Part shown: positions 35,974 through 44,381 of the stretch, one piece after another | Layout: each line of letters opens with the position of its first letter | Position numbering within the stretch: the stretch's first letter is position 1 | Assembly: GCA_036277115.1 (NCBI GenBank) | Contig: DASUNM010000021.1 | Coordinates: forward strand, 186,001 to 250,000 | From: Pyrinomonadaceae bacterium | Lineage (GTDB): Bacteria > Acidobacteriota > Blastocatellia > Pyrinomonadales > Pyrinomonadaceae | Direction of reading: 5' to 3' | DNA length: 64,000 nt | Made by a program: the position numbers and the translations under genes | The notes under the pieces: generated by a model | The model's input: only the letters and a program-made list of their open reading frames with translations | Told to the model about the DNA's origin: nothing | The model's database searches: none

Positions 35974-36008
35974 GCGTGCGGCAGCGGGCGACGCAACGAA
36001 CTGATAGC

Positions 36009-36270
36009 GGAGCTGCGAAGCAGCGGTCGTAGCTAAGCCCAAGGCGAGGCTTGTTGAGCCTTGGGAAACCATGCGTTTTAGATCAATCGAGCCCGCGAAG
36101 CGGGCGACAGAGATTTTTGGCATACGGTTCGGTAAGTCAGCTTTCAAAGGGCTGACAACTCAGCGGGCTTACAGGTCGCCGCTCCGCGGCTCCAGACGAT
36201 TTGGATGCACGTTACCCAAGGCTCGCAAAGCCTCGCCTTGGGCTTAACTACCCCCGCTGCTCCGCAGCTT
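36009..36270. repeat. Composite palindrome 3 (CCCAAGGCGAGGC family)
   Basis: Two arms of about 56 bases are inverted copies with few mismatches: 36009-36065 and 36215-36270, both built from AGCTGCGAAGCAGCGG-like and AAGCCCAAGGCGAGGCTT blocks. Inside are a hairpin at 36091-36105 (GCCCGCGAAGCGGGC) and CTCCGCGGCTCC near 36182. It fills most of the 397-base gap before the next gene. Confidence 0.75.
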
Positions 36271-36370
36271 GTTGAGTAAGGTCGGTCACACGTTCCGTAA
36301 TGAGCGGACGCTTGCGCCACCTAGGACTTTTTTGGCCTATGGAAACACCGACCCAATGGAATTACGCAAA

Positions 36371-38209
36371 ATGAAACACGCCATCACAAACCTACTTCGC
36401 GCGCTGGTCGCTCTCGTCATCTTCGCGACCTTCGCGTCCGTCAGCGCGCAGCAGGAACCGTTTACTCGTACCGACGCAATGGTGCCGATGCGCGATGGCG
36501 TCCGTCTCAACACGCGCATCTATGCGCCGACGCGCGCCGGCGAGCAGTTTCCTTTTCTCCTTCTGAGAACGCCGTATGGCATCGGCAACTCGACGCCGAC
36601 GCAGATCGCAGCGGCGCTGCCCGAATTAGCTAATGAAGGTTTCATCATCGTGCAGCAAGACATTCGCGGACGATTCAAGTCTGAAGGCCAATACGTCATG
36701 CTGCGGCAGCCGCGCGATCCCAAAGACAAGAACGCGATCGACGAAAGCACCGACACTTACGACACGATTGAATGGCTCCTGAAAAATGTCTCGAACCACA
36801 ACGGGCGAGTCGGAATCGCCGGAACCAGCTATGGCGCCTGGCTGGCGGTGATGGCCATGCTCGATCCGCATCCGTCACTCAAAGCAGTCGTCCAGCAAGC
36901 GTCGCCGGCTGACATGTGGATCGGCGACGACTTTCACCACAACGGCGCCTTCCGTTTGAGCTATGGTTTTGAATTCGCCTACATGATGGAATCGTCGAAG
37001 GAGATGACGAATGTCTCGCAGGTCATCGACACGTTTGACACCTACGAGTGGTATCTGAAACTCGGCTCGCTCGCCAACGTCGAATCAAAATATTTTCACG
37101 GCAAGATCCCAAGCTGGCGCGACTTTGCGAATCGTCCCGACTATGACGATTTCTGGAAACGGCAGGCTTTCGCGCCGTGGCTGAACCGCGTGACTGTGCC
37201 GACGCTGAACGTCGCGGGCTGGTGGGACCAGGAAGATTTTTACGGCCCGATAAAGATCTATGAGCTGCTCGAACGACATGACACGGCGAAGCAGAATTTT
37301 CTGGTCGTGGGCCCATGGAACCACGGGGGCTGGTCAAGAGGCGATGGCAAAAAGCTGGGCAAGATAGATTTCGGCAGTGCGACTTCGGAACACTACCGGA
37401 CCAGGATACTCGTGCCGTTTCTTGCTCACTATTTGAAAGGCAAGGGAAGTCATGAACTTTCGGAAGCGTTGACGTTCAGGACTGGCGCCAACGAGTGGGT
37501 CCGGCACGATGCGTGGCCGCCGAAAAAGAACGTGGTAGATCGCAAGCTGTATTTACAAAAAGACAGGGTGCTTTCATTCACCACTCCCCCGGCAACCGGC
37601 CAATCGTTTGACAGCTACACTTCCGATCCCTGGAATCCGGTTCCTTACCGTCCGCGCCCGATAAGGCTTCGTATCGGCTGGTCAACCTGGCTGGTCGAAG
37701 ATCAACGTTTCGTGGACCATCGACCCGATGTTCTTTCATGGGTGAGTGAACCGCTGGAAAAAGATGTTGTCGTGTCCGGGAGGATTATCGCTAACCTATT
37801 TGCTTCGACGACGGGCACTGACAGCGACTGGATCGTAAAGCTCATCGACGTATATCCGCAGAAATACGACGCCGATCCGGAAATGGGCGGGTTTCAATTG
37901 ATGATTGCCGGCGATGTTTTCCGTGGCCGCTATCTGAAGAGCTTTGAAAGACCGCAACCGATTCCGGCAAACTCTGTCCAGCACTATCAAATTCCGTTTC
38001 CGGCCAACGATCATATGTTCAAAAAAGGTCACCGGATCATGGTGCAGGTTCAGAGCACCTGGTTTCCGGTAATCGATCGCAACCCGCAACGATTCGTGCC
38101 GAACATTTTTCTGGCGAAAGAATCGGACTTTCAGCGAGTGACCCAGCGAGTGTTCCGCTCCGGCAGACACGCATCGCACATCGCTGTGCCGGTTGAGACG
38201 CGGCGGTAA
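36371..38209 (+). CDS. CocE/NonD-family (S15-like) hydrolase, exported
   Basis: Protein of about 612 residues. I start at the Met that directly precedes a good signal peptide (MKHAITNLLRALVALVIFATF, cleavage near VSAQ). An ATG five codons upstream is also possible; a longer start lies inside the palindrome and is unlikely. The alpha/beta-hydrolase core begins MRDGVRLNTRIYAP, has the oxyanion-side QDIRGRFKSEG, and the nucleophile Ser in GIAGTSYGAWLA. A helical cap and a C-terminal jelly-roll (KDVVVSGRIIANLFASTTGTDSDW) complete the S15 layout. Relatives cleave X-Pro dipeptides, cocaine esters or glutaryl-beta-lactams. The substrate here is probably a peptide or amide. Confidence 0.88.
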   Translation: MKHAITNLLRALVALVIFATFASVSAQQEPFTRTDAMVPMRDGVRLNTRIYAPTRAGEQFPFLLLRTPYGIGNSTPTQIAAALPELANEGFIIVQQDIRGRFKSEGQYVMLRQPRDPKDKNAIDESTDTYDTIEWLLKNVSNHNGRVGIAGTSYGAWLAVMAMLDPHPSLKAVVQQASPADMWIGDDFHHNGAFRLSYGFEFAYMMESSKEMTNVSQVIDTFDTYEWYLKLGSLANVESKYFHGKIPSWRDFANRPDYDDFWKRQAFAPWLNRVTVPTLNVAGWWDQEDFYGPIKIYELLERHDTAKQNFLVVGPWNHGGWSRGDGKKLGKIDFGSATSEHYRTRILVPFLAHYLKGKGSHELSEALTFRTGANEWVRHDAWPPKKNVVDRKLYLQKDRVLSFTTPPATGQSFDSYTSDPWNPVPYRPRPIRLRIGWSTWLVEDQRFVDHRPDVLSWVSEPLEKDVVVSGRIIANLFASTTGTDSDWIVKLIDVYPQKYDADPEMGGFQLMIAGDVFRGRYLKSFERPQPIPANSVQHYQIPFPANDHMFKKGHRIMVQVQSTWFPVIDRNPQRFVPNIFLAKESDFQRVTQRVFRSGRHASHIAVPVETRR

Positions 38210-38229
38210 GGGGTTAGTAAAGAGGAATT

Positions 38230-39558
38230 ATGAAAAACAAGTTATGGATAGTGCTGTTTGTGCTTGGCCTATCATGCTACGTCTTTGCTCAAACACCGGC
38301 GAAAGACTTTGAAGGCGCATGGCAGGGCGCACTTGATGTGGGTGGTACTAAGCTTCGCCTGGCCCTGACCGTGACAAGATCAAACGCCGGCGTTTACACC
38401 GGTAAATTAGACAGCCTCGATCAAGGCGCGACCATCCCGATTGACACAATCACGGTCAATGGTGATGCCGTGCGCTGGGAGATTAAGTCCCCCGCGATCG
38501 TCTTCGAAGGTACCCTGAACAAAGAGCGCACGGAGTTGATCGGGACGTTCACCCAGGGAGACCAAAAGCTCCCGCTCACCCTGAAGCGCAGCGAGCAAGC
38601 AACCGCGACGGCAACTCCGACCCCGACTCCGACACCGAAGCCGGACTATTCAGCACCTGCTGACGCACCTTACACGGCCGAGGATGTAGTGGTGAAGACG
38701 CCGGCCGGCCACACGCTTGCCGGCACACTGACACTACCCAAGACTGCGAGCCGTACAAAACCCGTCGGTGCGATCGTCACCGTTACGGGATCCGGAGCGC
38801 AGGACCGCGACGAGAACATCGGGCTGCCAGGTTTTCGGCCCTTCCGCCAGATCGCCGATTCGCTGGCGCGCCGCGGGATCGCGGTGCTGCGCATGGACGA
38901 CCGCGGAACCGGCGGCTCGGGGGGCACGTTCAAGGGCTCAACCAGCGCCGACTTCGCAGAGGACGTGCGCGCCGGCCTCGCTTATCTGCGCACGCGGCCA
39001 GAGATCAAGGCCGATCGCCTCGGCGTGCTCGGTCACAGCGAAGGTGCCATCATTGCGCCGATGATGGCCGAAAAGGAGCCCACGCTGCGCGTCATCGTGC
39101 TGCTCGCCGGCATCGCCCAACCCGGGCGCACGGCGCTCCACTATCAATTAAAGAACATCATCGAGCACGACACGAAGCTGACGCCCGCCGAGCGAGAAAC
39201 CCGCATCGCCGACATCCCGAGAAGGATCGACGCCATGATGGCAGCCGACCCGTGGATGAAATTCTTTCTTACTTACGATCCAGCAGCGACTATGCGCCGG
39301 GTGAAGACACCGGTGCTGATCCTCACCGGCTCGCGCGACCAGCAGGCTGTGCCCGCGGAGGTGGCGTTACAGGAAGCCGCGTTCAAGGAGGGGGGCAATA
39401 AGGACGTGACAGCGCGCGTGCTACCTGACCTCAACCATCTATTTGTCCAGGACACCGACGGCTTTCCGATCAACTATGCGAAGCTTCCGCCGCCGATAAT
39501 GATGCGGGACGACGTGTTGACGATGATCGGCGATTGGCTCGCGCAGCGGCTGCGTTGA
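38230..39558 (+). CDS. Exported alpha/beta hydrolase with N-terminal DUF-type domain
   Basis: Protein of 442 residues with a signal peptide (KLWIVLFVLGLSCYVFAQ). An N-terminal lipocalin-like sandwich (FEGAWQGALDVGGTKLRLALTVT to LPLTLKR, about 26-118) is followed by a Thr-Pro linker (TATPTPTPTPKPD) and an alpha/beta hydrolase. In the hydrolase VVTVTGSGAQDRDE forms the oxyanion region, the nucleophile Ser lies in GVLGHSEGAIIAP, the Asp in TGSRDQQAVP and the His in DLNHLFVQ. This arrangement is common among acidobacterial and bacteroidete esterases of the YqiA/dienelactone-hydrolase type. The gene follows the CocE-like gene by 20 bases. The catalytic triad appears complete. Substrate unknown. 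Confidence 0.87.
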   Translation: MKNKLWIVLFVLGLSCYVFAQTPAKDFEGAWQGALDVGGTKLRLALTVTRSNAGVYTGKLDSLDQGATIPIDTITVNGDAVRWEIKSPAIVFEGTLNKERTELIGTFTQGDQKLPLTLKRSEQATATATPTPTPTPKPDYSAPADAPYTAEDVVVKTPAGHTLAGTLTLPKTASRTKPVGAIVTVTGSGAQDRDENIGLPGFRPFRQIADSLARRGIAVLRMDDRGTGGSGGTFKGSTSADFAEDVRAGLAYLRTRPEIKADRLGVLGHSEGAIIAPMMAEKEPTLRVIVLLAGIAQPGRTALHYQLKNIIEHDTKLTPAERETRIADIPRRIDAMMAADPWMKFFLTYDPAATMRRVKTPVLILTGSRDQQAVPAEVALQEAAFKEGGNKDVTARVLPDLNHLFVQDTDGFPINYAKLPPPIMMRDDVLTMIGDWLAQRLR

Positions 39559-39869
39559 TGAGCCCTCTGTTCGCGGCTGTGCAGCACAATTCGCTTTCCA
39601 CGAAATCATCTTCAGCCATTGACGCGGAATCCCGGCGATAATTTTCTGCCGCGCTACACCTGCAGACTTGATCACGGGAGTTCTTCAACGCGTTAATCGA
39701 ATTTGAGACGTTTCAGCCAATTGCCCGTTGCGTAATTAATTTCTTACATATACCCTCAGCAAATCGCTAATCGGTTTGCCCCCTGAGCGGCCCATAAGAG
39801 TTGTCCAAATCAATATTTTTGGTTGAGATCGATTTTTTACGATTCCGCGACTGCTTTCGTAAATATTAG
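39559..39869. other. AT-rich intergenic region before the glycosyltransferase block
   Basis: The 311 bases hold no frame I would call a gene. They become AT-rich towards the right end (TTTTTTACG, TAAATATTAG), consistent with a promoter for the first glycosyltransferase, but no convincing -35/-10 pair was found. The composition break marks the edge of the peptide-scavenging region. Confidence 0.4.
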
Positions 39870-41237
39870 ATGATTACGGGCCGCAACATTATCTTCACGT
39901 CGAGCATTGACTGGGACGATCAGTGGCAAGCTCCGCAAGAACTCGCCGTCAGACTAAGTCAGGCCGGCAATCGAGTGCTCTATATTGAAAACACCGGCGT
40001 GCGTTCTCCCGGTTTTCGCGATACGAAACGGATCGTGCGACGGTTAAAGCATTGGGCAGGGGCGCTGCATCAGCATAGTCTCCGCCAGGTCGCGCCTAAT
40101 ATTTGGGTCCATGCTCCGCTGGTTTTGCCTCCCTTTGGCTCCGGCATACGAGAATCTCTTAATCGACATTTATTTTTGCCACTGATTGGAAAAGTCGCGC
40201 GTGGTCTTCGCATGACGGACCCCATCATTTGGACATTCCTGCCCACCGATACAACTCTCGGCGTGTTGGATTTGTTGTCTTCAACGAACAGCCGGGTAAT
40301 CTACTACTGCGCCGGCGACTTCGCTCAACTAACAACCGACTCTCAACAGCTTGCGCGTAACGAAGCTCAGTTAGTCAGGCGAAGCTATGTCGTCTTCACT
40401 ATTTGTGAAGAGTTGGCAACTCACTGCCGTCAATGGAATAACAACGTCCACGTTTTTCCCTACGGCGTAAACTTAAAGGCCTTTCCGGTACAAGATTCTG
40501 ACTTCCCCTCGCTCCGATCCGCGCATGGGGAATTCTCATGGGCCAGGCAATCCCCGGCGAAGTCACCCGCGCCAGCGGCAAAAAATGGGCATAAGGTAAT
40601 TGGCTATGTCGGAGGATGGCATCGTCATGTAAGCGTCGATATGCTGACCGTGATGGCGAGGGCGCGTCCCACCTGGTCGTGGGTTTTCGTAGGCTCATCG
40701 GAAATTTCGTTGAACGACTTCGCCGATCTGCCGAACGTTTACATCCTGGGTCAGCGCCCGCATCGAGAGTTGGCAGATTACATACGGACCTTTGACGTCT
40801 GTATCGTTCCGTACAAGCGCAGCACCTACACTGAAACAGTGGTGCCGTCGAAAATTAATGAATACCTGGCGATGGGTAAGCCAATCGTTTCCACAAATCT
40901 GCCGTGGGTCTGCGCCTTTAATGAGCAGCATCAAGTGATTGTCACCAGTCAGGAACATCCGGAGGAGTTCCTGCGGGGAATTGAGCATGCGCTTAGTCTC
41001 AGAGATGACGACGCTTTAATTGCGCGGAGGCGCGCGGTTGCGCGCCAGGGCGATTGGGAGACGCGGCTGGAAAGCATGAGCGAGCTGATTACAAACCACC
41101 GGGACAAACCTGATAACTGGGGGTCGCTGCCCGCATTGGTGTCGACTGAACAAAATAACGACCACGGTGCTTTTAGCTCAAGGATAGTGGGTCCGTTCGC
41201 CTCGCAGCCGTATTCGCACCAGGGCGCGTTGGACTGA
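39870..41237 (+). CDS. Glycosyltransferase, GT-B fold (TuaH/GT4-like)
   Basis: Cytosolic or membrane-associated glycosyltransferase of 455 residues. The N-terminal domain starts NIIFTSSIDWDDQWQAPQELAVRLSQAGNRVLYIENTGVRSP, a pattern typical of TuaH-like GT4 enzymes, and the C-terminal Rossmann domain has KVIGYVGGWHRHVSVDML, IVPYKRSTYTETVVPSKINEYLAMGKPIVST with the E-x7-E type nucleotide-sugar motif. Donor and acceptor are unknown. It is the first of three plus-strand glycosyltransferases, four bases before the next. The C-terminal 50 residues are low-complexity and probably not part of the fold. Confidence 0.87.
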   Translation: MITGRNIIFTSSIDWDDQWQAPQELAVRLSQAGNRVLYIENTGVRSPGFRDTKRIVRRLKHWAGALHQHSLRQVAPNIWVHAPLVLPPFGSGIRESLNRHLFLPLIGKVARGLRMTDPIIWTFLPTDTTLGVLDLLSSTNSRVIYYCAGDFAQLTTDSQQLARNEAQLVRRSYVVFTICEELATHCRQWNNNVHVFPYGVNLKAFPVQDSDFPSLRSAHGEFSWARQSPAKSPAPAAKNGHKVIGYVGGWHRHVSVDMLTVMARARPTWSWVFVGSSEISLNDFADLPNVYILGQRPHRELADYIRTFDVCIVPYKRSTYTETVVPSKINEYLAMGKPIVSTNLPWVCAFNEQHQVIVTSQEHPEEFLRGIEHALSLRDDDALIARRRAVARQGDWETRLESMSELITNHRDKPDNWGSLPALVSTEQNNDHGAFSSRIVGPFASQPYSHQGALD

Positions 41238-41241
41238 ATCT

Positions 41242-42192
41242 ATGTCTTCAGTACGGGAAACTCGAAATGCCTTCGTGTCGGTGATAGTTCCCGTCTGGAA
41301 TGATGCCGAGCGGTTGGCCGGTTGTCTTCATGCGCTCGAGGAACAAACTTACGCCGATGAGTTATACGAGGTCATCGTAGTCGATAATCATCCTGAGCAG
41401 CGAGACGGCGAGGCCGGGCAGAAGATTGCTCAGCTTGTTTCCGTAAATGCTCACTCGCGAGTTGTACATGAGAGACGACCGGGCTCCTACGCCGCACGAA
41501 ATGCGGGAGTGGCGGTCGCGCAGGGAGAGATCATCGCTTTCACCGACGCCGATTGCATTCCCGCGTCCGATTGGATCGAAAGAGGCGTGGCCCACCTGAC
41601 GGCGCTGGAAGCGAATTGCGCGGTCGTGGCCGGTCACGTCGAGATTTTCCCGCGCGTAGCCGCGCAGCCGAATGCCATCGAGCAATATGAACAATTGATA
41701 GCGCTGCCCCAGAAGGAATTCGTGAGGAAATACGGTTTCGGGGCGACCGCAAATCTCTTTACGTTTAGAAAAGTATTAGCGCAGGCGGGGGACTTTCTCG
41801 CGGAAGTTAAGTCGGGTGGTGATCTGGAGTGGGGCAGGCGCGTCACGGGCTATGGCTACAAGTTGGAATACTGCGAAAAGACGCGTGTGTTCCATCCCGC
41901 ACGCGCATCTTTCGCCGAGCTGTACACCAAGATTGTCCGCGTTGCTGGTGGACATCATGATCTGAAACGCTTGAAGGGAAGCGCGTACCTCGAATTCGAC
42001 AGAAGCTGGCTGCTGGATCTCGTTCCCCCTGTTAGAGCCATGGCCCAGGTCATGCGCGAGCCGTCGCTTTTTCGCTGGCGCGATAGGATTAAGGTTTGCA
42101 CTGTCCTCTGTTTCGTCCGGCTTGTGCAGGCTTTTGAAAAATCACGCCTTGCTTTTCCAACGCTATGGAATCACCACACGACAACGCGCTAG
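41242..42192 (+). CDS. Glycosyltransferase family 2 protein
   Basis: GT-A enzyme of 316 residues. Conserved features are FVSVIVPVWNDAERLAGCLHALEEQ, the VIVVDNHPE acidic site, AARNAGVAVAQGEIIAFTDADC (where DAD binds metal and the nucleotide sugar) and a downstream GGDLEWGRRVTGYGYKL block with the catalytic-base acidic pair. The C-terminal third resembles mycofactocin-type or rhamnosyl GT2 enzymes but I cannot fix the sugar. Four bases separate it from the preceding gene, and its end overlaps the next start by 28 bases, so the three are co-translated. Confidence 0.9.
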   Translation: MSSVRETRNAFVSVIVPVWNDAERLAGCLHALEEQTYADELYEVIVVDNHPEQRDGEAGQKIAQLVSVNAHSRVVHERRPGSYAARNAGVAVAQGEIIAFTDADCIPASDWIERGVAHLTALEANCAVVAGHVEIFPRVAAQPNAIEQYEQLIALPQKEFVRKYGFGATANLFTFRKVLAQAGDFLAEVKSGGDLEWGRRVTGYGYKLEYCEKTRVFHPARASFAELYTKIVRVAGGHHDLKRLKGSAYLEFDRSWLLDLVPPVRAMAQVMREPSLFRWRDRIKVCTVLCFVRLVQAFEKSRLAFPTLWNHHTTTR

Positions 42193-43124
42193 CCGGCTCA
42201 CTCGTTTCCGTCATCTTGCCCGTTCACAATCGCGCGGACTGGGTGACTCGAGCAATTAAGAGCGTTCTCTCGCAAAGCTACCCGCATTTCGAGCTGTTGG
42301 TTATCAACGACGGCTCAACAGATGGCACACGGCATGTACTGAAGGGCTTCACCCCACGCATCACAATTCTCGATCAACCACACAGTGGGGCAGAAGCCGC
42401 ACGTAATCTTGGTTTGGAACACGCGCGTGGAGAATTCGTCGCTTTCATCGACTCGGATGACGTGTGGTACGCCGACCGTCTCAGCCGCCAATTGCCGCTG
42501 TTCAGCAGAGATGAAGTCGGGCTGGTTTTCGGCAATGCCACACTGGTTGATTATCGACAGGGGACTCCCCGCCGTTTGCGGCGCACGTTCTTTGATGGTG
42601 TTCGTCCCAGCCGGGGGCGCGTGCTGGAGGCCTTTGCCGCCGGATGCTTCGTGCCTTGCTCGTCGGTAGTGGCCCGGCGCCAATGTTTCGAGGTTGCCGG
42701 CGGGTTCACGCCGGGACACGTCGCTGCAGACTACTTAAAATGGCTGGAGATTTCAGCGAGCTACGAGCTGGATTATGTTCCCGAGCCTGTTTTTGAATAC
42801 GCCATCCATGCCGGCGGACTGTCCCACAGTTTGCCAGAGACTTTAGCGGATAGATTGGCAGCGTTTAGGGAACTGCAAGAGCGAAACCTTAATCCGGAGA
42901 TGGACCTTGTAATCCGCCGAATTTTGTTCAACCTCAGCGTTAGCCTCCGCATCGCACACCTGCGCCAAGGTTCAAAGTCTCGCCCAGTGAGACCACCTTT
43001 TATCCCACCCGCGTCGCCCAGTGAGAGATTGAACTGGGCGTTGAAGTTCGCGGCCAACCAGATCAGCACGCGCGGACGATGGTGGATAATGAAGTCTGCG
43101 AACGCTCTCTCTGATTCACTATAG
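42165..43124 (+). CDS. Glycosyltransferase family 2 protein
   Basis: GT-A enzyme of 319 residues: LVSVILPVHNRADWVTRAIKSVLSQSYPHFELLVINDGSTDGT, EAARNLGLEHARGEFVAFIDSDDVWY with the DSD metal motif, then VPEPVFEYAIHAGGLS close to the catalytic-base region. Such enzymes extend surface polysaccharides or glycolipids. The start overlaps the previous gene by 28 bases; a slightly later start would need a GTG or TTG. It ends the plus-strand trio, with a composite palindrome and then convergent glycosyltransferases following. Sugar and acceptor are unknown. Confidence 0.9.
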   Translation: MESPHDNALAGSLVSVILPVHNRADWVTRAIKSVLSQSYPHFELLVINDGSTDGTRHVLKGFTPRITILDQPHSGAEAARNLGLEHARGEFVAFIDSDDVWYADRLSRQLPLFSRDEVGLVFGNATLVDYRQGTPRRLRRTFFDGVRPSRGRVLEAFAAGCFVPCSSVVARRQCFEVAGGFTPGHVAADYLKWLEISASYELDYVPEPVFEYAIHAGGLSHSLPETLADRLAAFRELQERNLNPEMDLVIRRILFNLSVSLRIAHLRQGSKSRPVRPPFIPPASPSERLNWALKFAANQISTRGRWWIMKSANALSDSL

Positions 43125-43162
43125 ACCTGCCCAGTAAGCGGACGAGTAACGAAAACATGGTT

Positions 43163-43362
43163 TCAGCCCGAAGGGCTGAGAGACAGTAGCCGGTGGTCGC
43201 AGACCACCGGAAGGAGAAGCTAAAGAATCCGAGCATCCTGAAGGGATGCCAGAACTCGCTATTTTCTTGCACCCCTGCGGGGTGCATTGACGCATGTACG
43301 CAATCCGGAGGTCTGCGCTTCGCTGCGACCTCCGGCTACTTTCTCTCAACCATTCGGGTTGT
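43163..43362. repeat. Composite palindrome 4 (six-hairpin cluster)
   Basis: Six short stems occur in 200 bases: 43163-43179 (TCAGCCCGAAGGGCTGA), 43189-43210 (GCCGGTGGTC...GACCACCGG), 43233-43249 (GCATCCTGAAGGGATGC), 43269-43285 (GCACCCCTGCGGGGTGC), 43305-43335 (CCGGAGGTC...GACCTCCGG) and 43348-43362 (CAACCATTCGGGTTG). Stems 2 and 5, with flanking GTAGCCGG / CCGGCTAC, are inverted versions of one another, so the cluster is symmetric. It lies between convergent genes. Confidence 0.75.
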
Positions 43363-43425
43363 CATATGGCGACTGTCCGGGTTCAAGCCTTTTGAGGCAA
43401 AGGCCCTTCACGATGACAGCGATTC

Positions 43426-44373
43426 TCATGCGGGCCGCTGACCTCTGCCCGGGCGGTTGTGGGACAGGAGACCCCGGAGCGAACTCTTAATAGCATTAAT
43501 CGTCCGTCTTCCGATTAGCGGAGAGAGGAGCAGCGTCGGCGCCGCTCGACACGCCCTGAGATAGCCGGCCAAAGCCGCTCGGTAGTTTCCCCGCTCGAAC
43601 TCTTCGTCAGCCGCGCGCGACCATTCGCCGCTCCGGCGGTAGCGGCGTGCGCGTCGTAACTCATGTGGCCGCAGTCCGGCCATGAAATCTTCGAACACGC
43701 TTTTCCTCATCTCCTGTATGTTGTGCGGTCGCCACTGACCATCGTGCGTGCGGTAGTCGAGCACGATTGACGGCAGGATGAGTACGGGGCCGAGCCGTGC
43801 GATGCGTAACCACAACGTACGGTCGTCAACGACGATCACTCCCGGCGGGTAGCCGCCCACCTGTCTGACTTTCTCTGTGTGGTAGAGCGTCTGGCCAGAG
43901 ACGGCCGACCAGACACTCCCGTGCAACAGCTCTGGCCAGATGATTTTCTTCACGGGCTTTGACGGATGGTTGATGCGGACGCCCTGGCCGCTTTCCTTGA
44001 ACTTGAACCTCGCGCCCGCAGCCGCCACGGCGCTTTCATCTTGACGCAAGGCTTCGGCGAGTTGCGCGAGGGCTTCAGGACGGAGGAGGTCGTCGTCGTC
44101 GAGGAACATGATGAACTCTCCGCGCGCCTCGGCGAGCGCGTGATTGGCGGCCACCGCGCGCTGGGAGTTCTCCGCGAGTCTGAAGATGCGCAGCCGCTCG
44201 TCGTGCTCGCGCTCGCGCGTGAGCCACTCCCAGGTGTCGTCCTCCGAGGCGTCGTCAACGACTAAAAGTTCCCATCTCTCGAACGTCTGCGCACGGACGC
44301 TTGCGACGGCCTCCGCTAAAAACGCGCGCCGGTTGTGTGTGGCGATCACAACTGAGACCGAAGGCCGCTCCAT
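43426..44373 (-). CDS. Glycosyltransferase family 2 protein
   Basis: GT-A enzyme of about 315 residues beginning MERPSVSVVIATHNRRAFLAEAVASVRAQ, then LLVVDDASEDDTWEWL and ALAEARGEFIMFLDDDDLLRPEAL with the DDD metal site. A later GYPPGVIVVDDRTLWLRIARLG fits the acceptor-side block. I take the ATG after AAGG as start; a GTG four codons earlier overlaps the preceding stop (GTGA). Longer frames run into the upstream gene and are unlikely. The C-terminus is basic (RGLLSHNRPGRGQRP). It is the downstream member of a minus-strand pair. Its strand is opposite to the neighbouring glycosyltransferase trio. Confidence 0.88.
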   Translation of the reverse strand: MERPSVSVVIATHNRRAFLAEAVASVRAQTFERWELLVVDDASEDDTWEWLTREREHDERLRIFRLAENSQRAVAANHALAEARGEFIMFLDDDDLLRPEALAQLAEALRQDESAVAAAGARFKFKESGQGVRINHPSKPVKKIIWPELLHGSVWSAVSGQTLYHTEKVRQVGGYPPGVIVVDDRTLWLRIARLGPVLILPSIVLDYRTHDGQWRPHNIQEMRKSVFEDFMAGLRPHELRRARRYRRSGEWSRAADEEFERGNYRAALAGYLRACRAAPTLLLSPLIGRRTINAIKSSLRGLLSHNRPGRGQRPA

Positions 44374-44381
44374 CTCAACCT

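Noticed and set aside
36269..36370. Longer N-terminus for the CocE-like hydrolase
   Set aside because: It would start inside the composite palindrome with a TTG and place a good signal peptide at an internal position.
43163..43362. CRISPR-like array of regularly spaced palindromes
   Set aside because: The stems differ in sequence and spacing, and no constant repeat with unique spacers or cas gene is present.
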